A stretch of DNA of 64,000 bases from Rhyacophila brunnea (GCA_022495005.1 JAGYXB010001569.1:1116001-1180000), one strand, 5' to 3'; shown: positions 11,799 to 22,881, numbered from the stretch's first letter. The notes: a model not told the origin generated them from the letters alone. Numbers and translations: made by a program.

Positions 11799-12044
11799 AT
11801 TTATAAATTCTTAAAATAGGGTCTGCTTTACTCATCCGGTGTACTTCCTTGCACCTTTCTAATTAATATTTTTTTGTATGTACATATTTCTACTGTTTAA
11901 TAACATACTATCTATACTGAGCTATCTCTTTTTTATGTAATACTGTTTTATATTCCTTTGTTTCTAAATGTCATATTGTGAACGTCTTAAACTTATAATT
12001 TGTAATGTCCACAATATGTTAAAAATAAATAAATTTAAATTGAA
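11799..12044 (+). mobile_element. LINE 3' tail, family X, in family A
   Basis: It matches the 3' part of 6283-6797 and ends in an AATAAATAAATTTAAATTGA tail. It is flanked by a 7-bp direct repeat ATAATTA (11792-11798 and 12045-12051), consistent with retroposition into the MITE. Confidence 0.75.
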
Positions 12045-12326
12045 ATAATTAGTACAAACTAAACTTTGTCAGTCAAACGTATTTGTTTTTATTTAACTAA
12101 GATAACAATGTGCAGACATTGTTTGTTATTTTTTTTAATTCAATTAAACCCTGCCTAAACCAAGCTTTTTATCATAAATAAGATTCGTTTACCAATAAAA
12201 TATCTAAAATTATGCAATTAAACCGTACACCATTTTAGATTCTTTATAGAGAGAAGAATATTTTTTATCGATTATGGTTTGGTTTAGGCAGGGCTTTTAA
12301 AAAACTAACCAACGCCATCTGTAATA

Positions 12327-12729
12327 ATATCGACTGTGCTTAGGAAAAATGGCATAACCCTCGATTTTTCTAAAAGTGCTTTTATTAGATATTAATAATG
12401 TATACAACTAAATACACGTTATGTAAAAAGGAAGTAAGCCGCAATTTCCAAATTATAATCTAAATTTAGGTTTTAATTGAGCTTTAATTAAGTTTTAATT
12501 TAAGGAAAAAAGCATTAGCCCTCAATTTTAATAAATTTTCTGTAATAACTTCTTTAATTATTGTTAGATTGAAAAGATATTACACCAAATCATCAATCAT
12601 CATGCACCCAATGTATGTGCCTATTTTTTTTTAAATAATGAACCAAAATCATTAAAAAAACGTTTTTTGCCCCTCCTGTAAAATTTGTTCTGTGAGGGTT
12701 ACGCCCTTTTTCCTAAACAAGGTCGATAT
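12327..12729. mobile_element. Short TIR element, family N, in family A
   Basis: The termini are inverted: ATATCGACTGTGCTTAGGAA at the left, and the complement of ATATCGACCTTGTTTAGGAA at the right, followed inward by GGCATAACCCTC and GGCGTAACCCTC. It interrupts family A sequence at CATCTGTAAT/ATGTATTC. The target duplication is short and ambiguous (AATA). No coding capacity. Confidence 0.65.
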
Positions 12730-12852
12730 AATATGTATTCCTAATTCAACGAAAACACATAAGTATGACTGCAAAATTATGCACAATTTTTGTCGGATTG
12801 CCCATAGCATAGGTACCTAAACTAGCCGAAAACCTTAAAATTTGTCGTAATT

Positions 12853-12985
12853 AAGTATGACTCCTTTAGCATTGTGCGTGGGCGCGATACCCAAAAGATG
12901 CAAGTTCGGTCTTACTTTTTTCAAAAAGATATTTTCTATTGGTTATAATATATTTGAAGTGTGTTCAAAATTATGTATATAATTA
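12853..12985 (+). mobile_element. tRNA-derived SINE, family K, decayed head
   Basis: TGTGCGTGGGCGCGATACCC and the body TTTTCTATTGGTTATAATAT match the copy at 6897-7045. The B box is degraded. Confidence 0.55.
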
Positions 12986-13595
12986 ATACCTGTCTATAAC
13001 ATAAGTATTTCTCTACGCCTATGTAATTTTCTCACTTGTTAAATTCTTATAATAATCAATAATAATGTATAGCTATAAAAAACGTTTATGCTAGGTACCT
13101 ATAATTTTCGTGCGTATGTTTTTCTCTACTCTATGGGATGTAATTAAAAAAAACTAGCCCAACAGTGTTGTTTATGGTTTACCTACCTTCTTCATGCGTA
13201 CCCATTGATTTCAATTCGAATTTCGAAATGCGGTACTAAAGCTATTTTATTGCCTACTTGACCGAATATTTAACCGGAAAAAAAATATAATTTAATTTCA
13301 ACTTTTATTTCTGAGGGTCCACAAGGATTACACGAATCATGATTAAATAAGTACCGTTGCTTGACTCTGCGTAATTGAAAGGAAAGTACCCCTTGAAACA
13401 GCCTAACTGCCCTAACCTAATTCGCCACCTTTTTTTCGCGCCAAAGTACACATAGGTACCTAGTTTTACTAATAACATGTAACCTAAACGTTTTGTTAAT
13501 TCAATCAATTAATTGTTATTATCTAGAACTCCCCTCTCTATGATATCTCCCCAAGTGACAATAAATTGTTATTTGTTTAATAAAATTCATCGACA
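12986..13595. other. Intergenic, nothing recognised
   Basis: AT-rich; no coding or repeat signal that I can support. Confidence 0.45.
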
Positions 13596-13603
13596 CCTTA
13601 GAG

Positions 13604-14578
13604 CAGGGGAGGGCAAACTGCGGCCCGCGGGCCGCATGTGGCCCTGCGGGTATTTTTTTGCGGCCCGCCATCATTAATTTTACTTCTGATTACGAATAAC
13701 TTTTTTATAATTTTTAAAAAAATATTGACAATAGATTAAAATTTGAAGAATTTGTTGTTTCGTAATTGTATTATCTCAGTACGTCTTCCTTGCGTCTCGT
13801 CTCACACTATGTAACCACTATTTTCTACGTTGAACATCGTGACACATTTAAATACTTTTAACTCCGCGTTGCAAGGAAAAAAAATATATGCTCATGATAT
13901 GGTAAAAAGTTTGAATGGATTTCAATTAAAACTCAAGTTATTCCTTCGACAAATATCGAATAACAACGTGGACCACTTTCCAACTTTGAAGTTGCTGAAT
14001 ACACCAGAATATAAATTTGAAGAGTATGGTAAAATTATTAAAGCTCTGAATGACGATTTTTCACAAAGATTTGGTGACTTCCGAAAAATTGAGACAAGTT
14101 TAGCAATAGTACGCGATCCATTTTCAATAGATATTGATAATGTACCGGCAGAGCTACAACTTGAGATTATTGATCTGCAGTGTGACACTGATTTAAGAGA
14201 ATTGCATCGTCGTGAAGAAATCTCCAAATTTTACAATCCCCTTAATTCAGACAAATTCGACCAACTTAAAGATTTATTTTTGGATAAACCTATATATGTG
14301 AACAAAAATTTTCATTCATGAACCTCAATCAAAATTCTTTACGATCAAATATCTCCGATGCCCAATTACAAGCAGTTTTGAGAATATCAACTACAAAATT
14401 AATACCTAAATTTAAAAAAAATGTACAACAGCTTCATTCTTCTCATTATTTTTTTTGTAATGTTTATTTTTCGTGATAATAAATAGTGTATATCTAAAAA
14501 TGGTATTTTACTTGCGGCCCGCCGCTCATTTTGAATTCTTGAATTTGGCCCTCCACCCAAAAAGTTTGCCCCCCCCTG
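13604..14578 (+). mobile_element. hAT transposon, internally deleted, with transposase fragment
   Basis: Terminal inverted repeats CAGGGGAGGGCAAACT and (complement of the right end) CAGGGGGGGGCAAACT enclose 975 bp. They are flanked by a perfect 8-bp duplication CCTTAGAG (13596-13603 and 14579-14586). Subterminal GCGGCCCGC motifs occur at both ends, as in many hAT elements. The interior carries a C-terminal transposase fragment (13830-14321). Confidence 0.92.
13830..14321 (+). pseudogene. hAT transposase fragment (ZBED5/GTF2IRD2-like)
   Basis: An open frame of 163 codons resembles the part of hAT transposases of the ZBED5/GTF2IRD2/FAM200 group that lies before the C-terminal dimerisation region. 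It has LNTFNSALQGK, FQLKLKLFLRQI, HFPTLKLL, a FSQRFGDFRKIETSL block, then FSIDIDNVP and LQLEIIDLQCDTDLREL and FYNPLNSDKFDQLKDL. The BED zinc finger and the catalytic part are missing. The frame begins with ATT or a downstream codon rather than a good ATG, and stops at 14319-14321 before the dimerisation motif. It sits in an internally deleted element, so no active transposase is expected. Confidence 0.85.
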
Positions 14579-14589
14579 CCTTAGAGCGT

Positions 14590-14765
14590 AATATATATTA
14601 TAGTGCATGTCGCTGACTATCGCGTGACATCACAGTAAGCTCTGCCGCTACGGGAAAAACTGTGTAATGTCATTTTTCTTGGTGTTTAAAATGTTATCAG
14701 ACTGATGTTTCCATCCGGTAGCACATTTTGAACCTTTAAACTAACATCGTCAGTTGTTAAAATTT
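14590..14765 (+). repeat. Family J repeat
   Basis: It matches the complement of 6232-6896 without the LINE interruption: blocks TATAGTGCATGTCGC, GCCGCTACGGGA, TTTCTTGGTGTTTAAAATG and CAGACTGATG. It lies directly downstream of the hAT element. Confidence 0.6.
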
Positions 14766-15620
14766 ACCGAAATCACCAGAACAACAATGAGGTCACCTCA
14801 CGTTAAACTGCACTGCATCGACACCTGCATGACTTAATGAACATTTTTATCATCTTCTACATGCCTACACTTTTCGACTGTCATGTCAAAATATCGTTTT
14901 TTTGTTTTTAGCGGTTGGCACTATGTATTGTTTATAAGAATGTTGTCTATTATCTATGGTCTGCAGGTTGGGTTCTGTTCAAAATATTATCTACGGATGT
15001 CATTTCGCAAGTAATTTTAACGTACGCACACGTAGAAACTGATAAAATTAATTGAAATTAGCATGACTAATTAATAATAATTCAAATTACTAATACATTA
15101 TAGTTGGCACTCAGTGTCATTCTTCAGTGAATTCACAGAGATGGTGATCGTTCAAAATATTCTGCAAAATGACAAAACCACAGACTAAATTTGTCGCCGC
15201 GACAGCGTGACAGTAGGCGACATGCACCTCAATTTGATCAGAACGTAAGTTACTAACTATGTACCATTGTTAAGAATATTCGATCGGTGTTATTTCGACT
15301 ATTGCAATTTACCTACTCAATATTATATTATTATTGATGAACTCCAATGTATCCACCCTATCTAACTGTGTTACTACACATATATACACCCTTGAACGTG
15401 AACTAATCGTCACTAATATTACTTTTCATATCTATACCATTGTAAATGATTTTAATATCATTTAACTTGTTCAAACTTAACTCAGCTCTACTCTTTGAGT
15501 TATTTCACTGCGGATCGAACTCTCCTGAGTTATTTCCCTTTTATTTAGACACCATGTAACTATACTTTGAGACCATGACGAATAAATATCACTGAAGATT
15601 AACATCCATCGAATCTTATT
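14766..15620. other. Intergenic, nothing recognised
   Basis: No coherent coding frame. The end of this stretch supplies the left duplication (15613-15620) of the next element. Confidence 0.45.
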
Positions 15621-15878
15621 CAGCGCTCGAAATGGACACGTTTAGGAACCGGAGCGCACGACAGTTTTCTGAAGAACAATACATAGTTAGCATAGTTAGA
15701 AGACATAGTTATCAATTTTTTCGTGTATTTCATAAAAATAAGTATGTTAGATTTTCTATTATATGGCCTATCCAGCTCAGAGGGTCAAATTATTTTTTCC
15801 ACGAGACGGAGCAATAATTTTACCGATTTCAGGAAGAGGAACGGCGCTCCGGCGCGTTCCGGTCCATTTCGAGCCCTG
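15621..15878. mobile_element. Short hAT-like MITE
   Basis: 258 bp with inverted ends CAGCGCTCGAAATGGAC and GTCCATTTCGAGCCCTG, the similarity continuing inward (GGAACCGGAGCGC). Flanks ATCTTATT (15613-15620) and GTCTTATT (15879-15886) match 7/8. No coding. Confidence 0.85.
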
Positions 15879-16132
15879 GTCTTATTACTAACATACACCT
15901 TCCACTCGACCACGTGAAGGATCGGGGTCCATTGGTAAGGATTTCCGTTGTCGAAAACGTAACACAATACCTATGTCTTATACCTCGTGTGAAATGCAAA
16001 ATTAACTTAATATATTTATCTATAATCTAAGCTTAATATTTAATTTCTTCGAATTCGTGGTTTTTACTAAACTGAAAACAAACCGTCCCACATAAACACC
16101 CCATATCAATACACACAGTGAAACTACAATTT

Positions 16133-16488
16133 AATATAAATATAATTTTTTATCGTAAATATTTCACTATATAATGTTAACATTAATTTTACTAATGGTT
16201 TTATAAATGCGTTTAAAAATTAATAAATCTAAAAAATCTTAACACCACTGCGCATGGATGTGCTGAAATATGACTATATTCTAACACATTAACCTAAAGA
16301 ATACTATTTTATGTAATAAAAATACTTTATGCAGTCATCAATTGTTTAAAACAAATATAAAGGATAATAAGAAGGCTTCAAAAATATATAAATAGATTAT
16401 CTACAACGTTTAAGGAATGTTCTGGCTAATGCTTTTAAAATAGATACTTACCATAAAATCTTCATTTTGACCTACGTGGCGTGGGCCG
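16133..16488 (+). mobile_element. Family B fragment, right arm
   Basis: It begins inside the arm (ATTTTTTATCGTAAATATTTC) and runs to GTGGGCCG before TTAA at 16489-16492. It shares the variant terminus of the 4870-5341 copy. Confidence 0.7.
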
Positions 16489-16492
16489 TTAA

Positions 16493-17013
16493 AGCTTATA
16501 GAAAAAACCCATTTGTCTAACAAGCATGGGGAAATATTTTTTTACAATCTACGTATTTCAATAAAGTATGTATACTTATTATATGAAAATCTAATCATTT
16601 ATTTATAGTCGGGCGAATGCAGTGAATTATTTTCGAGTTGACTAGTCAGAATATTTTTTAAACAAACGGAAACTTTCATGAACATATTTTTTCATCAGAT
16701 TACAATACTTACTTATTGTCATAATAGCTATTTTTCTTTTAAACTATCTCTTTATACTAATTCTTTGTGGATCTATTTTCACCAACATCACTTGGAACTC
16801 CGAGGTTTTCATGATAGAAGAGACGGCTATGTCGTGTAAATTGTATGTATTACAATTCACCATAAGCTGTCTTGCCGTAAAGAGATAGCATATAGCTATA
16901 TGCATATATATAGGCATATATATAGCCGTATAGCATTGAGGTCGTGGAGGATTGCAGACAGTAATGTTTCAATTTTATTACATTCGATAAAAGCATTAAT
17001 TTGATATTGATTG
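16493..17013. other. Intergenic, nothing recognised
   Basis: AT-rich; a short TATATGCATATATATAGGC-type simple repeat lies near 16895-16930. Confidence 0.4.
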
Positions 17014-17257
17014 GTTGCCACGATTGCCGAGCGGCTTACGCATCGACTTATAATGTCGTAGGTCCTAGGCTCGAATCCTAGTTCTGGCAAATACACATAT
17101 TGTTTTTCAATTTGTGTTTGGAGGCAAAGTATGTTCTAATAGGCTGAGCAAGTGGCTAACACCCATTTATCGTAAAAAAAAAAACTGTTAATATAAACCT
17201 CCACTCTATGGAAGCCCATTTATGATCCTATTCGGATCGGACATGGTCAAAAGAAGA
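17014..17257 (+). mobile_element. tRNA-derived SINE, family F, full length
   Basis: The tRNA-like head has TGCCGAGCGGCTTACGC (A box) and GGCTCGAATCC (B box). It is followed by a conserved body: ACATATTGTTTTTCAATTTG, GGCTGAGCAAGTGGCTAAC, CCATTTATCGTAAAAA, CCACTCTATGGAAGCCC and TCGGATCGGACATGGTC. Other copies lie at 36200, 36772, 39265, 42637, 53855, 54215 and 62836. Confidence 0.8.
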
Positions 17258-17643
17258 TAATATATATTTTAATAACGATGTCATTATTATCAGTTATTGG
17301 ATAAATGGGTACGACTTGATACTAATGAAACGAGCACCTTCTTACTAATCTACTTTTAAATCATCCAGAATTTATTATACATATTCACAAAATGATTGTA
17401 TTTCTAATTTAATTACCAACCTATTTTATTCTGTATTTCCTTTGTATTCCGCTGGGTTTGATTACGTATTTTTAAGTAAGTACGTGAATTTGATATCCAT
17501 GCTATACGGCCATTGGTTTCCGATACAACAGCTCACTGTGAACTCTGAAACGGCCAACTGCATTCGTACAAATTTCCGGATATGGTTAAATCTAGTATTT
17601 TTGTACACGGCTTAAATCTTCTCATAAAAAAGCTAAAATAATG
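17258..17643. other. Intergenic, nothing recognised
   Basis: No gene or repeat signal that I can support. Confidence 0.45.
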
Positions 17644-18526
17644 TGGTAGGCTGTTTAAATCCGACATAAATAGTGCATACTAAACTTTGTCAGTCATACG
17701 TATTTGTTTTCATTGAACTAAGCCTACAATATGCAGATAGGATTGGTTAGTTTTTAATATTCAATTAAACCATGCCTAAACTATGCCATAAATAATTGAT
17801 AAAAAAGTCAAAAAATATTGGTCGATCTATAAAATATCTCAAAATATGCCATTAAATCATACATAATTTGGATATTTTAGAGAAAGAAGAAGATTGTTTA
17901 TTTATTATGGTTTGGATTAGGCAGCGCTTAATGAATTTAAAAAAAATAACTGAAAAAGTGTGCCATATTTTTATCGGATCACCCATAGAATATCAAAACT
18001 ACGAGTATTATGATTTCTTTAGGTAGGATTTAATTATTAAAACAAAAAAACTAACCAACACTATCTGCATATTGTAGCATTAGTTTAATGGAAACCAATA
18101 CGTGTGATAGACAAAGTCCCGTGCGGGTAGGGAGATTGAGCGTCGCTTGGGGGCGGCAGTTTCTCGAAGGGCGGCAAATCGAGGAGAATCGTTTGGTATA
18201 TAATATATAAATAGCTACCTAACCTTAGTAATAACGAAAATATATTTCCATTAAAAAAAATCAGCTCACTGGTTTGAAACACAGTGTATTAATTGACATA
18301 AAAGGTTTAACAGGACTGTAATTTTTTGTCGATTTCGCGATGTCTAGTTTACTTCCGTTGCCCTTCGACGTCTTTGCTGACCAGAAACGCCACATGCACG
18401 GATGATAAAAAATACTGTATACAAAAATGGGGCGGCATTTTGTCTAAGGACGTCACTGGATAGACAAAGTTTAGTGTACACTATTTATGTCGGATCTTAA
18501 CAGCCTACCTCTACCCTTCGCCACTG
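17644..18526 (+). mobile_element. Family A MITE with nested family C element
   Basis: The outermost bases of the left end are lost (it begins GTGGTAGGCTGTTTAAATCC). The right end is intact, CTACCCTTCGCCACTG. A family C element (18114-18458) interrupts the right arm within the GACAAAG segment. Confidence 0.75.
18114..18458 (-). mobile_element. Family C hAT-like element inserted in family A
   Basis: Reverse orientation relative to 1172-1720: the GGGGGCGGCAG and GGCGGCAAATCGAGG blocks come first, and GGCGGCATTTTGTC and GGACGTCACTG last. It is flanked by a perfect 8-bp duplication GATAGACA (18106-18113 and 18459-18466). The left terminus has lost about 5 bases of CAGTGACG. Confidence 0.85.
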
Positions 18527-19060
18527 CTACGTACCTACATTCAATATTTAATTCAGGGTCGAATTTTATAGCTGCATTATTTTTTTATTAATGGTTATGC
18601 AACAATGCTCTCTTGTCACAATCAACGGGTTTAGGAAGCGCTGTTTTACAACATTATACAAACTACCGTATTCACACCTACTCTTCGATATTATCAAGCC
18701 GCTGTGTTGATATCGTATTTATACCAAAGTACTATAACACATACTTCTTTAGTGTCAGTCCGAAAGTGAATCAGTAAAGCCAGATCCGCCGTTGAGGAAA
18801 GTCGAGAGGTATGGAAGTACCGTTAGTCCGTATCCAGTCACGCGGTTGCCTCTTGCTTGCTGGCGACTCGGTTTAGTTCCGACAAGTAGTGTTGAATGTT
18901 GTTTATTTACTGAGTGACAAACAGTATGGACTCTTAAAATTAACGGTCTGTGTTAAAAAACAAAGTGCTAAAATTTACTAGGTAACTTTCTAATATTTAG
19001 ATTTATTCGTGTCCTTGGTTAAAATAATTTTAATTATTATAGTGTAGGTACTTACTCTAG
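18527..19060. other. Intergenic; less AT-rich patch
   Basis: 18750-18980 is unusually GC-balanced and non-repetitive. It contains an arthropod-initiator-like TCAGT (about 18756) and ends near a donor-like GGTAAC (about 18980). A 5' untranslated exon is possible but unsupported by any partner exon. Confidence 0.25.
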
Positions 19061-21003
19061 CGGTGGCGAAGGGTGGAGGTAGGCTGTTAAGATACGATAT
19101 AAATAGAGCATACTAAACTTTGTTAATTATGCATAAGTATTTGTTTTCTCTGAACTAATAGTACAATTCACAAATAGTGTTGGTTAGTTTTTAAAATTCA
19201 ATTAAACCATGGAAAAACGAAGCCATAATAGATAATATCTAAAATTATGCAATTAAATCATACATAACTTTGAATATTTTATATATAGAATAATATTTTT
19301 ATATATTATGGCTTGGTTTTTAAAAAAACTGACCAACAACATGTGTAATATAGTATATTCTTAATTGAATAAAAACAAATCAGTATGAATGAAAATGCAT
19401 CTACAATTATTTTGTCGTGTCGCCCAAAATATACCAAAACTATTATGGTTTGTTTTAGGCATGGTTTAATTGATTTTTATTAAAAACTAACCAATACATC
19501 TGTAAATTGTAGTCTTAGTTCAATAAAAACAAATACGTATTACTGACAAAGTTTAATGTGCACTATTTATGTCAAATCTTAAGGGGGGACATGCTCGTCG
19601 AAGGTCAAAATTGAGTTTTTATTGTAATTTCAAACCATGATCCTGGACACTCCTTAAACGTTGTAGATAATCTATTTATATAATTTTGAAGCCTTATTAT
19701 CCTTTATATTTATTTTAAACATTTGATGACTGCATAAAGTATTTTTGTTACATAAAATAGTATTCTTTTAAACCTCTCGCTCTAATGTTTTAGAATATAG
19801 TCATATTTCGGTACATAAACTGTGCAGTGGTGTTAAGATTTTTTACATTTATTAATTTTTAAACGCATTTATAAAACCATTAGTATAATTTATTACGAGA
19901 TAATTTTTGTAAAATATTCACGATAAAAAATTATATTGATAATCTCTGTGATCCCAAATTTGACAAGAATTAGGCATTTTATTATTCAAAAAATCGGCAA
20001 GATTAACACATTTGAAGATGATTCTAAAGATATTTATTATAAGCTATGTCTTTGACCATTCAAGTGTGATAAACATCTTATGAATAATGATTGCTTTATA
20101 ATAATTATTGACCTAAGAATAAGGTAGTGTTTTTTTGAAATACGCCATTTCTTTTGGCATTCCCCAGTGGTTAAGCTACAACATACGGCCGTAGCCATAA
20201 ATTGACAAACTATAATTAAAGTAGGGAGTAAAATGATATTGACGCGCGTGTTTGAACATGTACCGTTTAAAAAAAATAAAAAAAAATTCGGTTAGGTACA
20301 TGTTCAAACACGCGCGTTAACATAATTTTACTCCCTACTTTAATTATAGTTTGTCAATTTATGGCTACGGCCGTATGTTGTAGCTTAACCACTGGGGAAT
20401 GCCAAAAGAAATGGCGTATTTCAAAAAACACTACCTTATTCTTAGGTCAATAATTATTATAAAGCAATCATTATTCATAAGATGTTTATCACACTTGAAT
20501 GGTCAAAGACATAGCTTATAATAAATATCTTTAGAATCATCTTCAAATGTGTTAATCTTGCCGATTTTTTGAATAATAAAATGCCTAATTCTTGTCAAAT
20601 TTGGGATCACAGAGATTATCAAAATAATTTTTTATCGTGAATATTTTACAAAAATTATCTCGTAATAAATTATACTAATGGTTTTATAAATGCGTTTAAA
20701 AATTAATAAATGTAAAAAATCTTAACACCACTGCACAGTTATGTACCGAAATATGACTATATTCTAAAACATTAGAGCGAGAGGTTTAAAAGAATACTAT
20801 TTTATGTAACAAAAATACTTATGCAGTCATCAAATGTTTAAAATAACTATAAAGGATAATATGGCTTCAAAATTATATAAATAGATTATCTACAACGTTT
20901 AAGGAGTGTCCAGGATCATGGTTTGAAAATACAATAAAAACTCAATTTTGACCTTCGACGAGCATGTCCCCCCTTAACAGCCTACCTCCACCCTTCGCCG
21001 ATG
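19061..21003 (+). mobile_element. Family A MITE hosting a family B foldback element
   Basis: It starts CGGTGGCGAAGGGTGGAGG and ends CACCCTTCGCCGATG. Flanks TACTCTAG (19053-19060) and AACTCTAG (21004-21011) match 7/8, supporting the hAT assignment of family A. The 1391-bp family B element sits in the terminal arm at TTAA. Confidence 0.85.
19583..20973. mobile_element. Family B TTAA foldback element, full length, near-perfect palindrome
   Basis: Flanked by TTAA on both sides (19579-19582 and 20974-20977), with ends GGGGGGACATGCTC and GAGCATGTCCCCCC. The left arm, read inward from 19583, is repeated almost base for base on the opposite strand from 20973. The centre is the A-rich spacer near 20263-20290. 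TTAA target choice is the piggyBac hallmark; no transposase is present, so it is a MITE-like foldback. The transcribed strand could form a hairpin of roughly 690 bp. Confidence 0.9.
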
Positions 21004-21884
21004 AACTCTAGATAATATTAAGTCCCGTTTTTTTAGTAAGCAACATGATTGATCTTGAATGAACTTTGTTAAAAATCTTGCAGTTATTAAAACAAACGCA
21101 TTTGTTTATTTTTATCAAATAATATAAAGGTGCGCATGGAGATACACAGATTGATTCCACATCATTGAACTTCTCAGTTCTTAACCGGTACGTTGGTTTT
21201 ATAGAGACTTGTGGTGAATTGCAGGATACCGGTCACATCCTGTGAGATTGTCACCATATGTCGGTTGAAAGGAAATTACTTCTCAAGTCTGTCATTGCGA
21301 CTACGAGGGAAAATTTCTCAGCTTTAAAAAAAGTTTGCGGCATTTTACGGCAAGCGATAAGGTCTTTTCTTATTGAGGATTATCTCACCGTAATATATTG
21401 TAATTCTACATAATATCAGTCGTCAGATTGTCATAAAAGCCTATACTTATTGTGGAAACCAATCTCCATTAAGTATTCTAAATACATTGATAATGACATT
21501 GGAGTATCAGGTTTCTATGAAGCAGATGATGCAGTCGCTTCATCAATCTATACATGTGCAAAAATACAGTCCAAAATAATCGAACAGCATAAATAAATCT
21601 GTAAAATGACTATTTTGTTCTGCATTTGCAACACTCAATGACGTTAGTTTGTCGCAGATGCAAATTATTGTTTGCAAAGAGATCTCCAAACCTGCCCAGG
21701 CTCCAGGCTTTTGCATACCAAAATCTTCCACAGATGACTTAAAATAATGTGGATACTTATATGTTATTTTCTGCCTTCGCACCTATAATATATAAATGAC
21801 GGCTGAAAGGAGAAATTCACACAGTATTAACAAGACGTGAAAAATAAAAATAGGTAGATACATATTATTTAGTGTCATTAACAA
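21004..21884. other. Intergenic with one faint LINE-like remnant
   Basis: Apart from the possible remnant at 21204-21380, no gene or matching repeat is seen. Confidence 0.4.
21204..21380 (+). pseudogene. Possible LINE C-terminal zinc-knuckle remnant
   Basis: The + strand reads ETCGELQDTGHIL, a stop, then DCHHMSVERKLLL and ATTRENFSALKKVCGIL. The C-G-E..DT.HIL..C pattern resembles the zinc-binding tail of R1/jockey-type retrotransposon proteins. It is short, interrupted and unsupported by flanking sequence. Confidence 0.3.
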
Positions 21885-22215
21885 TATTAATGTATCACCC
21901 CCAGGGAACTCAGAAATAATGGGAACTGAAATACATAACGGGTAAGGCGAAGCAGGTAACCGACTCGAGTAAGGATGAATCAGCGTTAAACTTACACACG
22001 TGTCTAGAATACGTTTAACGTCGAATACTGAAAACTGCTCTCGGTTTATGCAATTACGCTCCTTTAATGTTGGTGTATTACACACACTATTGCCCGTGCA
22101 TAATGCGTGCTTCATTTCCGTAGGACACTCACACATTCAAAAGCCTGCTTCACCATGCGGCGTATTGAATATAGTCTATTGGTATTCTATTTATTATTGT
22201 TCTGTGATCACCCCA
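21885..22215. repeat. Family T repeat
   Basis: It is related to 24335-24640. Shared blocks are GACACTCACACATTCAAAA followed by CCTGCTTCA, then GTGTATTA or GCGTATTGA, and a CAGTTCCCA..ATTTCTG block in opposite order. The 117-codon minus-strand frame here shows no domain and is treated as chance. Confidence 0.45.
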
Positions 22216-22325
22216 TTATAACGGGTTTAAAACGATGTTTTTGGAAATAATACAATATCGCAGAATTATTATTAACAGCATCTTTATTTCAACTTCATCA
22301 TATTAAAACCTAGCTAGATATACTA
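22207..22325. repeat. Left copy of a direct repeat flanking a family A MITE
   Basis: ATCACCCCATTAT, AATACAATATCGCAGAATTA and AACAGCATCTTTATTTCAA are repeated in the same order at 22882-23000. The family A copy 22326-22848 lies between the two. Confidence 0.6.
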
Positions 22326-22848
22326 AATGTCGTCAGTCATACGTATTGGTTTTCATTGAAATAAGACTACAATTTACAAATTGTATTGGCAAGTTTTTAA
22401 AATTCAATTTAACCCTGCGAAAACCAAGCCATAATAGATAATATTGAAAAAATACTCGTCTATCTATAAAATATACATAACTTATTATGTTACTTAATTT
22501 TACGGAAAGAATAATATGTTTTATCAATATTACAGTTTGGTTTAGGCAGGGCTTGATGAATTAAAAAAAATAATCAACAATATGTGTAATATGTATTCTT
22601 AACCCAACAAAAACAAAATAAGTATGAATGAAAAGGTATGCACACTTTTGTCGTATCGCCCAAAATATACCAAAACTATTATGGTTTTGATTAGGCAGAG
22701 GTTAATTGATTTTTTAAAACTAACCAGCACCATCTTTTTCATAAAATTGTAGTCTTAGTTCAATAAAAACAAATACGTACGACTAACAAAGTTTAGTGTG
22801 CACTACTTATGGGGGATATTAACAGCCTACCTCCACCCTTCGCTACTG
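22326..22848 (+). mobile_element. Family A MITE, left end truncated
   Basis: It begins within the left arm at GTCAGTCATACGTATTGG and ends CTCCACCCTTCGCTACTG. Inner arms and the central AT-rich inverted block are present. Confidence 0.75.
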
Positions 22849-22881
22849 GTATATATTAACCGAACTGTCATTAACAATATT

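Larger units (their letters stand above)
11754..12800 (+). mobile_element. Family A MITE, interrupted twice
   Basis: It starts GAGTGGCGAAGGGAGGAGG. The left arm is broken by a LINE tail (11799-12044) and resumes at 12045. The central part is broken by a TIR element (12327-12729), and family A interior sequence continues to about 12800. The right terminus is missing. Confidence 0.7.

Noticed and set aside
17017..17090. Functional tRNA (Leu/Ser-like)
   Set aside because: The same head heads a dispersed SINE body in eight places.
21783..22136. 117-codon open frame on the - strand
   Set aside because: Lies across a non-coding repeat (family T); its other copy at 24335-24640 does not keep the frame.
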